Shown: piece after piece, positions 18,865 through 28,877 of the stretch
Numbering within the stretch: the stretch's first letter is position 1
Layout of the letters: every line of letters starts with the position of its first letter
NCBI RefSeq assembly: GCF_018613655.1
Contig: NZ_JAGGPW010000004.1
Span: 1,039,249-1,103,248, forward strand
Direction of reading: 5' to 3'
Length of the DNA: 64,000 nucleotides
Origin: Planococcus sp. ISL-109
GTDB taxonomy: Bacteria > Bacillota > Bacilli > Bacillales_A > Planococcaceae
The notes under the pieces: model-generated
What the model was told of the DNA's origin: nothing
Databases searched by the model: none
The model's input: the letters and a program-made list of their open reading frames with translations, nothing else
Made by a program: the position numbers and the translations under genes

Positions 18865-18888
18865 AAAAGCGGCCCGCGGGCCGCTTTT
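18865..18888 (-). terminator. Perfect 24-bp palindrome after ytoP
   Basis: AAAAGCGGCCCG followed directly by its complement CGGGCCGCTTTT. It lies 1 bp after the ytoP stop and has T-runs on both sides, so it is a likely terminator despite the minimal loop. Confidence 0.75.
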
Positions 18889-18889
18889 C

Positions 18890-19963
18890 TTAAACGTTCT
18901 GGTTGATCGTATCGATGGTCGAGCGGTCGGTCGCTTTGACCAATTTCACCAGCAGCTCTTTTGCCGCAGCGTAATCGTCTGTATGAATGATAGATGCTGA
19001 CGTGTGGATATAACGCGAGCAGATGCCGATGACGGAACTCGGAATGCCTTCGTTCGATGTATGGACTTTTCCGGCGTCCGTGCCGCCTTGTGAGATGAAA
19101 TACTGATAAGGGATATTATGCGTTTCTGCCGTATCCAAAATGAATTCGCGCATGCCGCGGTGCGTCACCATACTGCGGTCGAGAATGCGTAAAAGCGTCC
19201 CGTTGCCGAGCTGGCCAAACTCGTTTTTGTCACCCGTCGCATCGTTTGCCGGGCTCGCATCGAGCGCATAGAATATATCCGGTTGAATCAAATTGGCGGC
19301 AGTTTGAGCTCCGCGCAAGCCGACTTCTTCCATGACGGTCGCACCAGAAAACAATTGGTTCGGCAAAGTTTCTCCGTGCAGTTCCTTCAGCAACTCAATC
19401 GATAACCCACAGCCATAGCGGTTGTCCCAAGCTTTCGCCATAATTTTTTTATCATTGGCCATCGGCGTAAACGGGCTGAACGGGACGATTTGCTGGCCTG
19501 GGCGTACGCCCATCGACAACGCATCTTCCTTGTCGTCCGCTCCGATATCGATGAGCATGTTTTTGATGTCCATCGGCTTTTTCCGGGTTTCCTCGTCCAG
19601 TAAATGCGGCGGAATCGACCCTATGACACCAGGCACTACGCGGTCTCCGGCGATGACGTCAACACGTGCCGCCAACATCACCTGATTCCACCAACCCCCG
19701 AGCGGCTGAAAGCGCAGCATCCCGTTGTCGGTAATTTGCGATACCATGAAACCGACTTCGTCCATATGGCCTGCCACCATGACACGTGGGCTGTCTTCGG
19801 CGCCTTTTTTCACGCCGAAAATGCTTCCGAGATTGTCCTGGATAATGTCATCCGAATATTTTTCCAACTCGCTGCGCATAAATTTGCGCACGGCATATTC
19901 ATTGCCCGGCGCTCCTGGGAGTTCAGTCAAAGTTTTGAATAATGCTCTGGTATCCTGGTTCAT
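18890..19963 (-). CDS. ytoP: M42 family metallopeptidase (glutamyl aminopeptidase) YtoP
   Basis: Cytoplasmic dinuclear metallo-aminopeptidase of the M42/TET family, 357 aa. Metal and catalytic residues are visible: AGHMDEVG (His66, Asp68), AKAWDNRYG (bridging Asp), MEEVGLRGA (catalytic Glu pair), [10 protein letters not shown] and the final [17 protein letters not shown] lies 6 nt before the ATG. Divergent from ytzB. Confidence 0.94.
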   Translation of the reverse strand: MNQDTRALFKTLTELPGAPGNEYAVRKFMRSELEKYSDDIIQDNLGSIFGVKKGAEDSPRVMVAGHMDEVGFMVSQITDNGMLRFQPLGGWWNQVMLAARVDVIAGDRVVPGVIGSIPPHLLDEETRKKPMDIKNMLIDIGADDKEDALSMGVRPGQQIVPFSPFTPMANDKKIMAKAWDNRYGCGLSIELLKELHGETLPNQLFSGATVMEEVGLRGAQTAANLIQPDIFYALDASPANDATGDKNEFGQLGNGTLLRILDRSMVTHRGMREFILDTAETHNIPYQYFISQGGTDAGKVHTSNEGIPSSVIGICSRYIHTSASIIHTDDYAAAKELLVKLVKATDRSTIDTINQNV

Positions 19964-20141
19964 ATTGGTTCCCCCTTGATAAAGTATGTATGTGTCTCCT
20001 ATATCAGTTTAGAGCTTTTCCCCCTCTTATGCCAGTTCAGATAATTCGATTAACGAAATATTTTTTTATAATTGGAGTTTCATTTCGTGCATTTTTCTGC
20101 TTTATGGTACAATTTAGCCAGAATGCAGAGGAGGGATTTCC

Positions 20142-20456
20142 GTGAAAAACCGTGATTTGCTCATTGGATTTGCTGCAGGTGCAGCAGCAGTATATGTAGC
20201 TAAAGAAGTGTATGACCGCAAGCAAACGCTTTACCCTGCTGATGATGTGTTGAAGAAGGTCAAGCAATCCTTCAAAGAAGAAGGTCCGATCGACGGTTCG
20301 TGGATTTTCATGAAAACCGAACCATACAGCCAGCACGCCGTAACGACAGAAGTTTACAAAGGCGGCATCACCCGCCACCGTGACGATGAACTCGAGCAGT
20401 ACGAGTTTTTGGCTGACGCTTACACTGGCGCAATCGTAGAAGTCAGCAAATCCTGA
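20142..20456 (+). CDS. ytzB: Small PepSY-like membrane protein YtzB
   Basis: A 104-aa protein with an N-terminal membrane-anchor segment (LLIGFAAGAAAVYVAKEVY) followed by a small PepSY-like region, recognised as B. subtilis YtzB by size and position between ytoP and ytnP. Function unknown. The start codon is GTG, set by GAGGAGGG 6 nt upstream. It ends at a bidirectional terminator shared with ytnP. Confidence 0.86.
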   Translation: MKNRDLLIGFAAGAAAVYVAKEVYDRKQTLYPADDVLKKVKQSFKEEGPIDGSWIFMKTEPYSQHAVTTEVYKGGITRHRDDELEQYEFLADAYTGAIVEVSKS

Positions 20457-20471
20457 ATTTCGTTGACCCAT

Positions 20472-20509
20472 AAAAAAACGCCCTGCATAAATTCGCAGGG
20501 CGTTTTTTA
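20472..20509. terminator. Bidirectional terminator between ytzB and ytnP
   Basis: Perfect 14-bp stem (AAAAAACGCCCTGC/GCAGGGCGTTTTTT) with an 8-nt loop, flanked by A- and T-runs. Confidence 0.93.
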
Positions 20510-20510
20510 T

Positions 20511-21368
20511 CTATTCGAACACTTTTTCCTTGCGTGCAAGTGCATCGACGATTTCTTTGCCGTCTTCGTTCCACTTGATGATGCGGTAAAACGCATCATG
20601 GTAAAAACTGAAATAATAATTGCCGGGCAGCGCTTCTTTCATCAGCTTGTCTTTCGCGTAGATCGAGTCCATCGGGTAATCATCAAATGCCAATACCCAT
20701 AGCGGGCTCTGGTGGGCATGCGTCGGCATGATGTCCCCCATGTGAAGAATGGTCTCCCCGTTTTGCTCCAGTTTGATGACACTATGGCCGTTGGAATGGC
20801 CGCCGGTGTGGATCATCGTAATAGCATCGAACAGCGTCACTTTATCCGTAAACGTTTCGACTTGGTCCATAATCGGTTGCCAGTTTTCTTTCCAATACGT
20901 ATTGCGTGAGCGGATGTTCGGATTCTGCATTTCATCCCATTCAACGGCCGACACATGGATTTTCGCGTTCGGGAAAGCAGACACATAGTCTTCGCCGTGC
21001 TTTTTCGTCAAGCCCGCTGCATGGTCGCCGTGCAAATGCGTCATAAGAATCGTGTCGATGTCTTCTGCAGCCAGTCCAAGCTCCTTCAAATCCTCATCCA
21101 CGTGCGATTCCGCTGATACGCCTAGATTGCGCTTTTGCCGATCACTCAATTTGCCGTTTCCGAGCCCGCTGTCGATGAGGATATTATGGCCGTCAAACTG
21201 AACCAAAATCGGATGAGTCGGAAGTTCAATCTGGTTTTGCTCATTGGCTGGGTAGCGCTTTGACCACACCACTTTAGGCACAACGCCGAACATCGTCCCC
21301 CCGTCCAGCCAGGTCGTTCCCCCATCGAGCCAAGCCAAGTTCATGTCGTGAAATTGAAATTTTTGCAT
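20511..21368 (-). CDS. ytnP: Metallo-beta-lactamase fold hydrolase YtnP
   Basis: MBL-fold enzyme related to B. subtilis YtnP, a lactonase reported to quench signalling molecules. The 285-aa protein has the zinc-binding motif HLHGDHAAG (His111, His113, Asp115, His116), a later [11 protein letters not shown] and [11 protein letters not shown]. The N-terminal [18 protein letters not shown] is a family feature, not a local duplication. The start is preceded by an AGGGGGA-type ribosome-binding site. Substrate inferred only from the family. Confidence 0.9.
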   Translation of the reverse strand: MQKFQFHDMNLAWLDGGTTWLDGGTMFGVVPKVVWSKRYPANEQNQIELPTHPILVQFDGHNILIDSGLGNGKLSDRQKRNLGVSAESHVDEDLKELGLAAEDIDTILMTHLHGDHAAGLTKKHGEDYVSAFPNAKIHVSAVEWDEMQNPNIRSRNTYWKENWQPIMDQVETFTDKVTLFDAITMIHTGGHSNGHSVIKLEQNGETILHMGDIMPTHAHQSPLWVLAFDDYPMDSIYAKDKLMKEALPGNYYFSFYHDAFYRIIKWNEDGKEIVDALARKEKVFE

Positions 21369-21387
21369 ATATACTCCCCCTTATGAG

Positions 21388-22041
21388 TTAATGCGCCGCT
21401 TGGAATTTCGCCTCCAGCCGGTAAATCGGCTGACCTTTTCCCGAAAACTTTTCTTCGTACTCCGTCATAATATTCCATTCCGGTTCATTGGCGTGAAGAT
21501 CCAGCGATACATCCTTTAATAACATACCATATTCCGAAATACTGATGAGCGAATATTCAAAAAGTCCACGATTATCAGTCTTGAAATGGACTTCCCCGCC
21601 TTCAGGTAAAACCTGTTCATATAACTTCAAAAGGTTTTCGTGAGTTAAGCGCCGCTTGGCATGGCGCGTTTTCGGCCACGGATCCGAGAAGTTCAAATAG
21701 ACACGGCCGATCTCCCCGCTGCAAAAAAACGATTCGATGTCTTGTGCATTGACTTTCAATAAGCGCAGGTTCGGGATTCCGCCTTGCATCTCGAGCACGC
21801 CTTGCAGGCCTGTCACGATGACGCTATCGAATAATTCAATGCCGATATAATTAATATGCGGATTGGCTTTTGCCATGCCGAGTATGAAGCGGCCTTTCCC
21901 GCTGCCCGCTTCAATATGGATCGGATTTTCGTTGCCGAATTCCTCATGCCATTTTCCTTTGACCGTTTCCGGCTGCGGAATGATAATTTCCGGATGGGCG
22001 TCGATCAAATCCCCTGCCCAAGGTTTAAATCTTGATCTCAT
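21388..22041 (-). CDS. trmB: tRNA (guanine-N7-)-methyltransferase
   Basis: SAM-dependent enzyme making m7G46 in tRNA. The 217-aa protein has the SAM-binding motif [14 protein letters not shown] (~residues 42-55), [10 protein letters not shown], the catalytic [16 protein letters not shown] and the C-terminal [16 protein letters not shown], all typical of TrmB. I chose the ATG at 22041 (MRSRFKPWA...), preceded by AGAGGA at 10 nt. Downstream of the ytlR-like gene by 19 bp. Confidence 0.95.
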   Translation of the reverse strand: MRSRFKPWAGDLIDAHPEIIIPQPETVKGKWHEEFGNENPIHIEAGSGKGRFILGMAKANPHINYIGIELFDSVIVTGLQGVLEMQGGIPNLRLLKVNAQDIESFFCSGEIGRVYLNFSDPWPKTRHAKRRLTHENLLKLYEQVLPEGGEVHFKTDNRGLFEYSLISISEYGMLLKDVSLDLHANEPEWNIMTEYEEKFSGKGQPIYRLEAKFQAAH

Positions 22042-22060
22042 GTAACATACATCCTCTTTC

Positions 22061-22975
22061 TTATTGTAATTTTGCTTGTCGCCATTTTTCCTCCGCCACT
22101 CGGTATTCCAGTTTTTCATGGGCTGCTGATACACCTGCATCGTCCCCGTCTATATGACGGAGCACTGCCCGGTCTGTCGACAGCAGGAAACTTCTGCTGC
22201 TTAACTGCACCACTTCCTGAAATCGCGTATGGCTTCCGCTGAATACCGTACCAAAAACGGCCAATAGTTTCAATCGCGGCAAGCGGTGGACGACCGTCAA
22301 CTCCAACACGCCGTCATCCGTTTTCGACTGCGGCGAAATTTTCATGCCGCCACCGAAATATGGCTGGTTGCTGACGGTCGCGAGCCACACATCATCGAAG
22401 TGGACCTGCTCTCCGTTCGACTCCACCGTCAGCCGGAATGTCTGGAACGTCAAAAGCGTTGATACGACAAATATAAAATACGATAGTTTGCCGAGCCGGA
22501 TTTTATTCAGCCACTGCTTCATATGGGAAGCGTTGACGGCTTGCGACACCGCTGCATCAAAGCCTATCCCTGAACTGCTGGCGAACAATTGGCGCGGATC
22601 GCCTACGACTTCCCCTACATCCGTTTCGATTGCTTGTGGCTGCTGCAAATATTGCTGGATTTCCGCTGCATAGCGGAAACAACCATACGTCCGGGCAAAA
22701 TCATTGCCGGAGCCGGCCGAAATGGACGCGACGGTCAACTGTTCTGAACCGGCCGCTGCGGCAGTAATTTCACGCATCGTGCCGTCGCCTCCAAAACCGA
22801 TCACCAACATGTCCTGCTGCCGCTCCTTGAACGCTTCGACCAGTTTCAGCGCATGGCCCGGATACTCGGTCACATATTGTTCGTGATCAAAGCCGATTTT
22901 TTTGGCGAATTTATGCCAGGCGGATAGCGCGGCACCGTTTCCGGCTTGCGGGTTGATAATAAATACAATATTCAT
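22061..22975 (-). CDS. ytlR: Diacylglycerol kinase-family lipid kinase YtlR
   Basis: DAGK catalytic-domain protein expected to phosphorylate a lipid substrate at the membrane. At 304 aa it begins with the typical [10 protein letters not shown], then GGDGTMREI (where most relatives have GGDGTxNE), [13 protein letters not shown] and the late DDGVLEL. The start is ambiguous: the ATG at 22975 gives the usual family N-terminus but has a weak ribosome-binding site, while a GTG at 22990 adds 5 residues, lies 2 bp after the thpR stop and has AAAGG 12 nt upstream. Substrate unknown. Confidence 0.88.
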   Translation of the reverse strand: MNIVFIINPQAGNGAALSAWHKFAKKIGFDHEQYVTEYPGHALKLVEAFKERQQDMLVIGFGGDGTMREITAAAAGSEQLTVASISAGSGNDFARTYGCFRYAAEIQQYLQQPQAIETDVGEVVGDPRQLFASSSGIGFDAAVSQAVNASHMKQWLNKIRLGKLSYFIFVVSTLLTFQTFRLTVESNGEQVHFDDVWLATVSNQPYFGGGMKISPQSKTDDGVLELTVVHRLPRLKLLAVFGTVFSGSHTRFQEVVQLSSRSFLLSTDRAVLRHIDGDDAGVSAAHEKLEYRVAEEKWRQAKLQ

Positions 22976-22992
22976 GTCTGTTTTCCGCACGC

Positions 22993-23529
22993 TTATGCGT
23001 CGCCTTTCAATGGATATGTTTGAATCTCCTCGTACCTCGGAATTGCGCGAGGGTGAATTTCAAATAACGAGAACGCATCAACTGAAAACTTGAGCTTTTC
23101 CAAGTGCAGCGCTTCTGTAAAGCTGCCGCCGTTCCAGCGGCTCGCAAGTGTTATATGCGGAACGAACGGTTTCAGATCGGTCGTCATTTGCAAGGAGCCG
23201 AGCTGCTGCCGGACCGCCATTTGCAGCTCCATCAATTCCGGGCTTTCTAGAACAGCCGCATAAACGATTCTCGGCGTCTTAGGGTTGCCAAAAGTTTTCA
23301 CGCCGTCCAGTTGAAGCTGAAACATTCCTTGTTGGATATCGGCCAAGCGGTCCGCAATTTCCGGCAATTCACCGAAGCGGTCTTCACCGATAAACAAAAG
23401 CGTGATGTGCATATCCATAGCCGGCGTATGCCGCTTGTGTGTCGATAACTCCCAGGAGTCGCGGGCGCGGGCGATTTCCTCTGCAACTGCAGCTGGAATT
23501 CGGATTCCGATAAAATAATGCGTGCTCAT
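22993..23529 (-). CDS. thpR: RNA 2',3'-cyclic phosphodiesterase
   Basis: 2H phosphoesterase (YtlP in B. subtilis) that opens 2',3'-cyclic phosphates, formerly called 2'-5' RNA ligase. The 178-aa protein has both catalytic HxTx motifs: HITL at residue 41 and HITL at residue 125. The ATG at 23529 has AGAGGTG 6 nt upstream. It heads a run thpR-ytlR-trmB on the same strand with short gaps. Confidence 0.93.
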   Translation of the reverse strand: MSTHYFIGIRIPAAVAEEIARARDSWELSTHKRHTPAMDMHITLLFIGEDRFGELPEIADRLADIQQGMFQLQLDGVKTFGNPKTPRIVYAAVLESPELMELQMAVRQQLGSLQMTTDLKPFVPHITLASRWNGGSFTEALHLEKLKFSVDAFSLFEIHPRAIPRYEEIQTYPLKGDA

Positions 23530-23576
23530 ATCCGTCACCTCTATTCAGTGTATCAGCAAGTGTTGCGCAATAAAAT

Positions 23577-23601
23577 AGGGGCCAGCTGATTGCCGGCCCC
23601 T
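23577..23601 (-). terminator. Terminator after dat
   Basis: Stem AGGGGCC/GGCCCCT with partial pairing in the loop, 20 bp after the dat stop, followed on the minus strand by an ATTTTATT tract. Confidence 0.7.
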
Positions 23602-23621
23602 CTTTAGTATGAGTGCAGAAT

Positions 23622-24470
23622 TCAGGAAATGACGCCCAATTTTATCCGCGCTTCAAATGCTTGCTGCAATTTCCGTGTCGTATCACCTGGTATGCCGTCT
23701 GCAATTTTTTGACCCGAAATTTCAACTACCGGCATGACCTCTGATGTCGTTGAAGACAAGAAGAACTCATCCATTTCGAGCGCTTGCTGTTTCGTGAACG
23801 CCGTTTCGACCACTTCGATGCCGAAATCTTCGCAAATCTCCAGGATCACCCGTCTCGTGATACCGTTCAAAATCAAGTTGGTCACAGGATGCGTGTAGAC
23901 TGTGCCGTCCTTGATTCCGTACATATTTGAGGAAGACCCTTCCGTCACCGTATCGCCCCGGTGGAGCACCGCTTCAAAATAACCTTCTTCGTAAGCCTGC
24001 TGCTTTGCCAGCACATTGCCGAGCAAGTTCAAACTTTTGATATCACAGCGCAGCCAGCGGACATCTTCGATCAACGTCGCTTTTACACCTTGCTCCATGA
24101 ACCCGACAGGACGTTCCACAGATTTCGTGTAGCCGACAACAACCGGCTCAGCGTTGATTGGGAACTGATGATTGCGCTCAGCGGCGCCGCGTGTAATCTG
24201 TACGTACACTTGGCCGTTGTCGATGCTGTTCATCTCGACCAGGTCGTGGAGCATTTTGTGGAAAACATCTTTCGTATAAGGCACAGTAATGCGGATTTTT
24301 TCAGCACTGTCGTAGAAGCGGTCGATATGTTCTGTTGCTGTGAACAAATCTCCTTCGTACACACGGATCACTTCGTAAATACCGTCTCCGAACTGATACC
24401 CGCGGTCTTCTTTTGAGATCTCTAAATCCTGTTCTTTCACAAATTCCCCGTTAGACAAAATCCATTCCAT
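23622..24470 (-). CDS. dat: D-amino-acid transaminase
   Basis: PLP-dependent class IV aminotransferase that interconverts D-amino acids, supplying D-glutamate and D-alanine for peptidoglycan. The 282-aa protein has the PLP lysine in CDIKSLNLLGN (Lys145, as in Bacillus enzymes), plus DGIYEVIRVYEG, VTEGSSSNMYGIK and LNGITRR. I chose the ATG at 24470 because AAGGA lies 7 nt upstream. It is 22 bp downstream of pepV, the usual Bacillales pairing. Confidence 0.95.
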   Translation of the reverse strand: MEWILSNGEFVKEQDLEISKEDRGYQFGDGIYEVIRVYEGDLFTATEHIDRFYDSAEKIRITVPYTKDVFHKMLHDLVEMNSIDNGQVYVQITRGAAERNHQFPINAEPVVVGYTKSVERPVGFMEQGVKATLIEDVRWLRCDIKSLNLLGNVLAKQQAYEEGYFEAVLHRGDTVTEGSSSNMYGIKDGTVYTHPVTNLILNGITRRVILEICEDFGIEVVETAFTKQQALEMDEFFLSSTTSEVMPVVEISGQKIADGIPGDTTRKLQQAFEARIKLGVIS

Positions 24471-24492
24471 TGCTATTCCTTCTTTCATAAGT

Positions 24493-25866
24493 TTATTTGC
24501 AAGCCAATTGATAAATAGCTTGTGCATATATAGCTGTTGCTTTGACCAAATTATCGATATCTACGAATTCATCCGCCTGATGTGCCACATCCGGTTCGCC
24601 TGGGAACAACATCCCAAACGCGACGCCTTTATCAAGTACGCGTGCGTAAGTGCCCCCGCCAATGGCCAGCAGTTCAGCCGCCTCACCGGTTTCTTTTTCA
24701 TAAGCTTGTTGCAAAGTTTTGATAAAGGGGTCATCTGCGTCGACGTGATGCGGTTTCGAATTGGATAAAATCCCCATTTTAACTCCGTCGATTTCATTCC
24801 TCTCCATCATTTTATCAAATGGGTAGCTGATTGAATATCGCATGCTGACGCGAATTGCGGCTTGCTCCCCCGCTTTGTAACTCATAATCCCTGCATTGAA
24901 TGTCGTGTCACCGGACGCTTCATCCGAATAGTCAAGGCTGAGCTTTTTGCCGCGTGAATCACCGCTGAAATAATGCGCGATGAACCGAACGAAATTAGCG
25001 CCGTCTCCTGCAATTTTATCCTGCAAAAACTTAGCAAGCAAAATGCCTGCATTGACTCCCCACTCCGGCTCCATCGCATGGGCTGATTTGCCGGCCAAAG
25101 TCAATACCGTGCCCGTGCCGTCAGCGCTCGCTTGGCAGTCGCCAGTAACTTGCTCATTCTCGCAAAACGCCTGAAATGCCGACGCCACTTGCTGCGAATC
25201 GAGCGCCAAATGAGCAATAGCGTGGTCCGGCACCATATTGGTCCGCTCTCCCGATGTGAACTCCAGCAGCTCGCCGCCTTCTGCAAAATTCAACATATAC
25301 TTCAAATCTGCAATGCCTTTTTCAGCATTGATGATCGGAAAGTCCGCATCCGGCGCAAATCCGATGCCCGGCATTTCCTCGGTCTCGAAATAGCGCTCCA
25401 CGCAGCGGAATCCACTTTCCTCATCGGTGCCGATGATCAAGCGGACACGCCGCTTGAAATCAAATCCGGCATCTTTCACCATTTTCAGCGCCATCCACGC
25501 TGCGATTGTCGGCCCTTTGTCGTCGATGGCGCCGCGGCCGTAAAGCTTGCCGTCCGCGATCTCACCGCCGAACGGATCTTTCGTCCAGCCGTCTCCGGCA
25601 GGAACGACATCCACGTGGCCGAGAATCCCAAGAAGCTCTTGCCCTTCCCCAATCTCCAGATGACCTGCGACATTGGCGACGTTTTTCGCTTTGAACCCTG
25701 CTCGTTCTCCTTTTTCCAAAAACCAATCGAGCGCTTTTCTGACTTCTGTACCGTAGGGAGCGTCAAGGCTACCATCTTCGCTTAAGACACTCGGAATTGC
25801 AATCAGTTCCTGTAATTCGCTGAGCAATTCATCTTTGCGCCGTTCTGCTTCTCGTTGCCAATCCAT
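24493..25866 (-). CDS. pepV: Dipeptidase PepV
   Basis: M20-family zinc dipeptidase, 457 aa. Metal-ligand segments are visible: LGILGHVDVVPAGDGW, YGRGAIDDKGP, IIGTDEESGF, PDADFPIINAEKG and the C-terminal GGGTYARVL. The long lid domain insertion explains the length. AAAGGGA lies 9 nt before the ATG. Predicted pepV-dat operon. Confidence 0.95.
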   Translation of the reverse strand: MDWQREAERRKDELLSELQELIAIPSVLSEDGSLDAPYGTEVRKALDWFLEKGERAGFKAKNVANVAGHLEIGEGQELLGILGHVDVVPAGDGWTKDPFGGEIADGKLYGRGAIDDKGPTIAAWMALKMVKDAGFDFKRRVRLIIGTDEESGFRCVERYFETEEMPGIGFAPDADFPIINAEKGIADLKYMLNFAEGGELLEFTSGERTNMVPDHAIAHLALDSQQVASAFQAFCENEQVTGDCQASADGTGTVLTLAGKSAHAMEPEWGVNAGILLAKFLQDKIAGDGANFVRFIAHYFSGDSRGKKLSLDYSDEASGDTTFNAGIMSYKAGEQAAIRVSMRYSISYPFDKMMERNEIDGVKMGILSNSKPHHVDADDPFIKTLQQAYEKETGEAAELLAIGGGTYARVLDKGVAFGMLFPGEPDVAHQADEFVDIDNLVKATAIYAQAIYQLACK

Positions 25867-26166
25867 GCCTCACACTCCCTTTTGTTATGGCTATTGTACA
25901 CCTTTTTCAAAAAATTTAAAGAATAGCCGGTTAATTTCAGTATTTTTTTCTATTTCACTAGCATTAAGTTTTCGTAAAGAAACCTATAATCATGGAATTC
26001 GAGAAGTTTTTCCGATATAATCAAATTGTCAGATAAGTCAAATTGACGGATTTTCTAAAAAAGGAGCTGTCTACCGCTATTATTCCTTAATTGCTGTATA
26101 CACCACACTCAAACGTCCGCTAGTCTTTGCCATTGGTACTAAAGATGAAGGAGTGGTTCTTACCTT
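25867..26166. other. Intergenic region between pepV and ytzE
   Basis: AT-rich 300-bp gap between divergent genes. It contains two TATAAT hexamers reading toward ytzE (near 26000 and 26020) without clear -35 partners, and an AAAAAAGGAG sequence near 26060 with no start codon behind it. I see no gene or RNA structure that I can name. Confidence 0.4.
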
Positions 26167-26388
26167 ATGAAACCCACAACTGACCGCATGCTCATTCGGA
26201 TCAAAGACATGTACAAGTACATTCTCGAAAACGGGACTGTGACCACACAGGATCTGGTCGACGAATTCGGCATCACTCCTCGCACCATTCAAAGAGATTT
26301 GAATGTGTTGGCCTTTAACGAACTGGTAGTAAGCCCAGTCCGGGGCAAATGGACAACGACGGAGAAGAAAGTCAAAATGACGTCCTGA
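26167..26388 (+). CDS. ytzE: DeoR-type HTH domain protein YtzE
   Basis: A 73-aa stand-alone DeoR-family winged-helix domain with no effector domain. The recognition helix region reads TTQDLVDEFGITPRTIQRDL and the C-terminus SPVRGKWTTTEKK matches B. subtilis YtzE. AAGGAG lies 16 nt before the ATG, an unusually long spacing, so the start is less certain. It ends at a bidirectional terminator shared with rsuA. Target genes unknown. Confidence 0.85.
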   Translation: MKPTTDRMLIRIKDMYKYILENGTVTTQDLVDEFGITPRTIQRDLNVLAFNELVVSPVRGKWTTTEKKVKMTS

Positions 26389-26433
26389 AAACAAAGAAAA
26401 TGACCGCAATTTTGCGGTCATTTTCTTTGTTTT
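26388..26433. terminator. Bidirectional terminator between ytzE and rsuA
   Basis: A 21-bp perfect stem with a 4-nt loop. The last codons and stop of rsuA (26418-26420) form part of one arm. Confidence 0.92.
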
Positions 26434-27131
26434 AATTTGTTTAGTTCCTCTTCAGTCAATTCGCGGTATTGCCCCAATGCGAGCGTATCATCCAGTTCCA
26501 GCGGCCCCATCGACAAGCGCTTGAGGAACACCACTTGTTTTCCGATGCTCTCGAACATGCGCTTGACCTGGTGGAACTTGCCTTCTGTAATGGTCAGTTC
26601 GATTTCCGACTGCTCCCCGCTGTGCAGAATATGGAGTGTAGCGGGCTTTGTCTCGTAGCCGTCATCGAGTACGACTCCTTTTAGAAAAGCTGCCCCATCT
26701 TCCTCAGTCACCACGCCGTCGATTTTTGCGTAATAAGTTTTATCAACGTGCTTTCTCGGCGACAATAATTCATGCGCCAGCTTGCCATCATTGGTAATCA
26801 ACAACAATCCTTCTGTATCTTTATCAAGACGCCCGACAGGAAACGGTTCAAAACGCTGCTCCGACTCCGTCAGCAAATCGATGACGGTTTCGTCGTAACG
26901 GTCTTCAGTTGCTGAAATGACGCCTTGCGGTTTGTTCATCATGACATACAGAAACTCCCGGTAGACGACAACCTCGCCCCCGATGGAAACATGATCCGCT
27001 TTTTCATTAACTTGAAACTTCGGATCGTGCACCGTTTCCCCGTTTACTTCCACTGCTCGTGCCTTCAGCAATATCTTGACTTCTTTTCTCGAGCCGAATC
27101 CGGAATTCGACAATAATTTATCAATTCTCAT
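26418..27131 (-). CDS. rsuA: RsuA-family 16S rRNA pseudouridine synthase
   Basis: Pseudouridine synthase (YtzG in B. subtilis) expected to modify 16S rRNA U516. The 237-aa protein has an N-terminal S4 RNA-binding domain (about residues 1-60, RIDKLLSNSGFGSRKEVK) and the catalytic motif GRLDKDTEGLLLIT with the essential Asp near residue 102. Its C-terminus (LNKLKQRK) is encoded in the terminator stem. It follows ytgP by 11 bp and is probably cotranscribed. Confidence 0.93.
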   Translation of the reverse strand: MRIDKLLSNSGFGSRKEVKILLKARAVEVNGETVHDPKFQVNEKADHVSIGGEVVVYREFLYVMMNKPQGVISATEDRYDETVIDLLTESEQRFEPFPVGRLDKDTEGLLLITNDGKLAHELLSPRKHVDKTYYAKIDGVVTEEDGAAFLKGVVLDDGYETKPATLHILHSGEQSEIELTITEGKFHQVKRMFESIGKQVVFLKRLSMGPLELDDTLALGQYRELTEEELNKLKQRK

Positions 27132-27142
27132 GCGTCATCCTC

Positions 27143-28747
27143 CTAGAAACCGAAGCGTCTTGTAATGCGTGTAATTCTTGCGCCTAGCAGCTTCTGTGCC
27201 AACCCTGTCTTCAAGCTTAGATAACCGTACACCGCCGCCCCGGCTCCACCGATCAAGACAATGCGGATGATCGACAGGAATTTATTGTCCATGCCGATGA
27301 TATAATCCAAACCGTTCATCGCAAAATACACAGTGAGCGCCATAATGGCATTCAATATAAGGATGAGGATGATGCGGCGGAACACCATTTTCGAGCGGTA
27401 GTTCATCGTTTTGGAAATGATGATCATATTCATCGTAATCGCTACGATATAACCGATGATTGTCGCTGCAATCGCGCCGTCCGTCTCGAACATCATGATA
27501 AGCGGTGTGTTCAGCAGCGCCTTCAAGCCAAGGCCAATGAGCAGATTAACGATGATCCATTTCTGCTTATTGATACCCTGTAAAATCGAAGCCGTCACCG
27601 GGAATGCTGCGAATAAAATCGCCACCGGCAAATAATGCGCCAAGATTTCTGAACCGGTGTCGCTCACTTCGTAAAAGACATGATACAGCTCATCCGACAG
27701 CATCGTCATGCCGATGACCGCAGGCAAAGTCAAGAACAAAATCAATTGAAATGATTGATCCAGCGTTTTCGTCACTTGCAGATGTTCATTGCGCGTAAAA
27801 TGCTTCGTAATAAGCGGAATGAGCGCCATCGAGAACCCTGTCGCCAGCATAACCGGAATCATGACCAGTTTATGGGCCGTCAAATTCAAAATCCCAAGTA
27901 AATCTGTTTCCATCAGATTGCCCCCGGCTGCCATCGCACGGTTGAACGTCATCAAATCAATGAACTGGAACAGTGGATTGGCGATGCCGAGAAAAATGAC
28001 CGGAACAGCGTACAGCAAAATCTCTTTGTACATATCACGCAAGCGGACATCGTACGATTCGACTGATGTAGCCAGCAGTTGATTATATTCCGGCTTCTTT
28101 TTGCGCCAGAAATAATAAAGCGTGATAAGTCCACCCAATGCCCCGACAGCGGCCGATAAAACGGCAAATTGAATGGCGGTTTTCGGTGTGCCGTCGAACA
28201 AATAAATGACCGCGAATGCTCCCCCAAGTAAGAAAATAATGCGGACGATCTGTTCGATCAATTGCGAAACCGCAGTCGGCATCATATAATTATAGCCTTG
28301 GAAAAAGCCGCGCCATAAACTCATGAACGGCACAACGATCAATGCGAAACTGACCCAACGGATTGCATCAGCTACATCGTTCACCGAATAGATCGTCTCA
28401 TCTTCCGAGATGGTGATGCGTGCAAGCGGCTCCGCCAAAAGATAAAGCGCCAAAAAAGACACGATTCCGGTGACGATCATCGTAACTAAGCCGGATCGCA
28501 AAAGTCGCCTGCCGGTTTCATAATCGCCGAGTGAATTGTATTTAGCGGTAAACTTCGAAAAGGCGATCGGCGCACCGGATATCGCCAGTGCGAGCATCAA
28601 GTTATACGGTATGTATGCGTATTGGTAAAGGCCGATATTATCTTCCCCGACCATGCCGTAAAACGGAATGATATAAATGACGCCGAGGACTTTCGACAAA
28701 AATAAACCTAAAGTTAAAATGGCTGTACCTTTAATTAATGAGGACAT
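27143..28747 (-). CDS. ytgP: MurJ/SpoVB-type lipid flippase YtgP
   Basis: Polytopic MOP-superfamily membrane protein; B. subtilis YtgP is a lipid II flippase (MurJ). The 534-aa protein has about 14 hydrophobic helices and starts with the family signature [21 protein letters not shown] chose the ATG at 28747 because AGGGAG lies 6 nt upstream. Divergent from ytfP. It complements murC, dat and the PBP in this window as cell wall machinery. Confidence 0.92.
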   Translation of the reverse strand: MSSLIKGTAILTLGLFLSKVLGVIYIIPFYGMVGEDNIGLYQYAYIPYNLMLALAISGAPIAFSKFTAKYNSLGDYETGRRLLRSGLVTMIVTGIVSFLALYLLAEPLARITISEDETIYSVNDVADAIRWVSFALIVVPFMSLWRGFFQGYNYMMPTAVSQLIEQIVRIIFLLGGAFAVIYLFDGTPKTAIQFAVLSAAVGALGGLITLYYFWRKKKPEYNQLLATSVESYDVRLRDMYKEILLYAVPVIFLGIANPLFQFIDLMTFNRAMAAGGNLMETDLLGILNLTAHKLVMIPVMLATGFSMALIPLITKHFTRNEHLQVTKTLDQSFQLILFLTLPAVIGMTMLSDELYHVFYEVSDTGSEILAHYLPVAILFAAFPVTASILQGINKQKWIIVNLLIGLGLKALLNTPLIMMFETDGAIAATIIGYIVAITMNMIIISKTMNYRSKMVFRRIILILILNAIMALTVYFAMNGLDYIIGMDNKFLSIIRIVLIGGAGAAVYGYLSLKTGLAQKLLGARITRITRRFGF

Positions 28748-28877
28748 TTTGCACTCCCTGACTTGGTTCAAAATAAAAACAATCTACACGATAGTTTACA
28801 CCTATAGACAAAATTACTCAACGTGTTTTGACTCATCGTGTATACTGAAAAGAAAAACGAAAGTGAGTTTTTATTAT

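Noticed and set aside
20511..21368. Apparent internal duplication [12 protein letters not shown] in YtnP
   Set aside because: The B. subtilis protein, as I recall it, has an equivalent double glycine motif, so it is a family feature.
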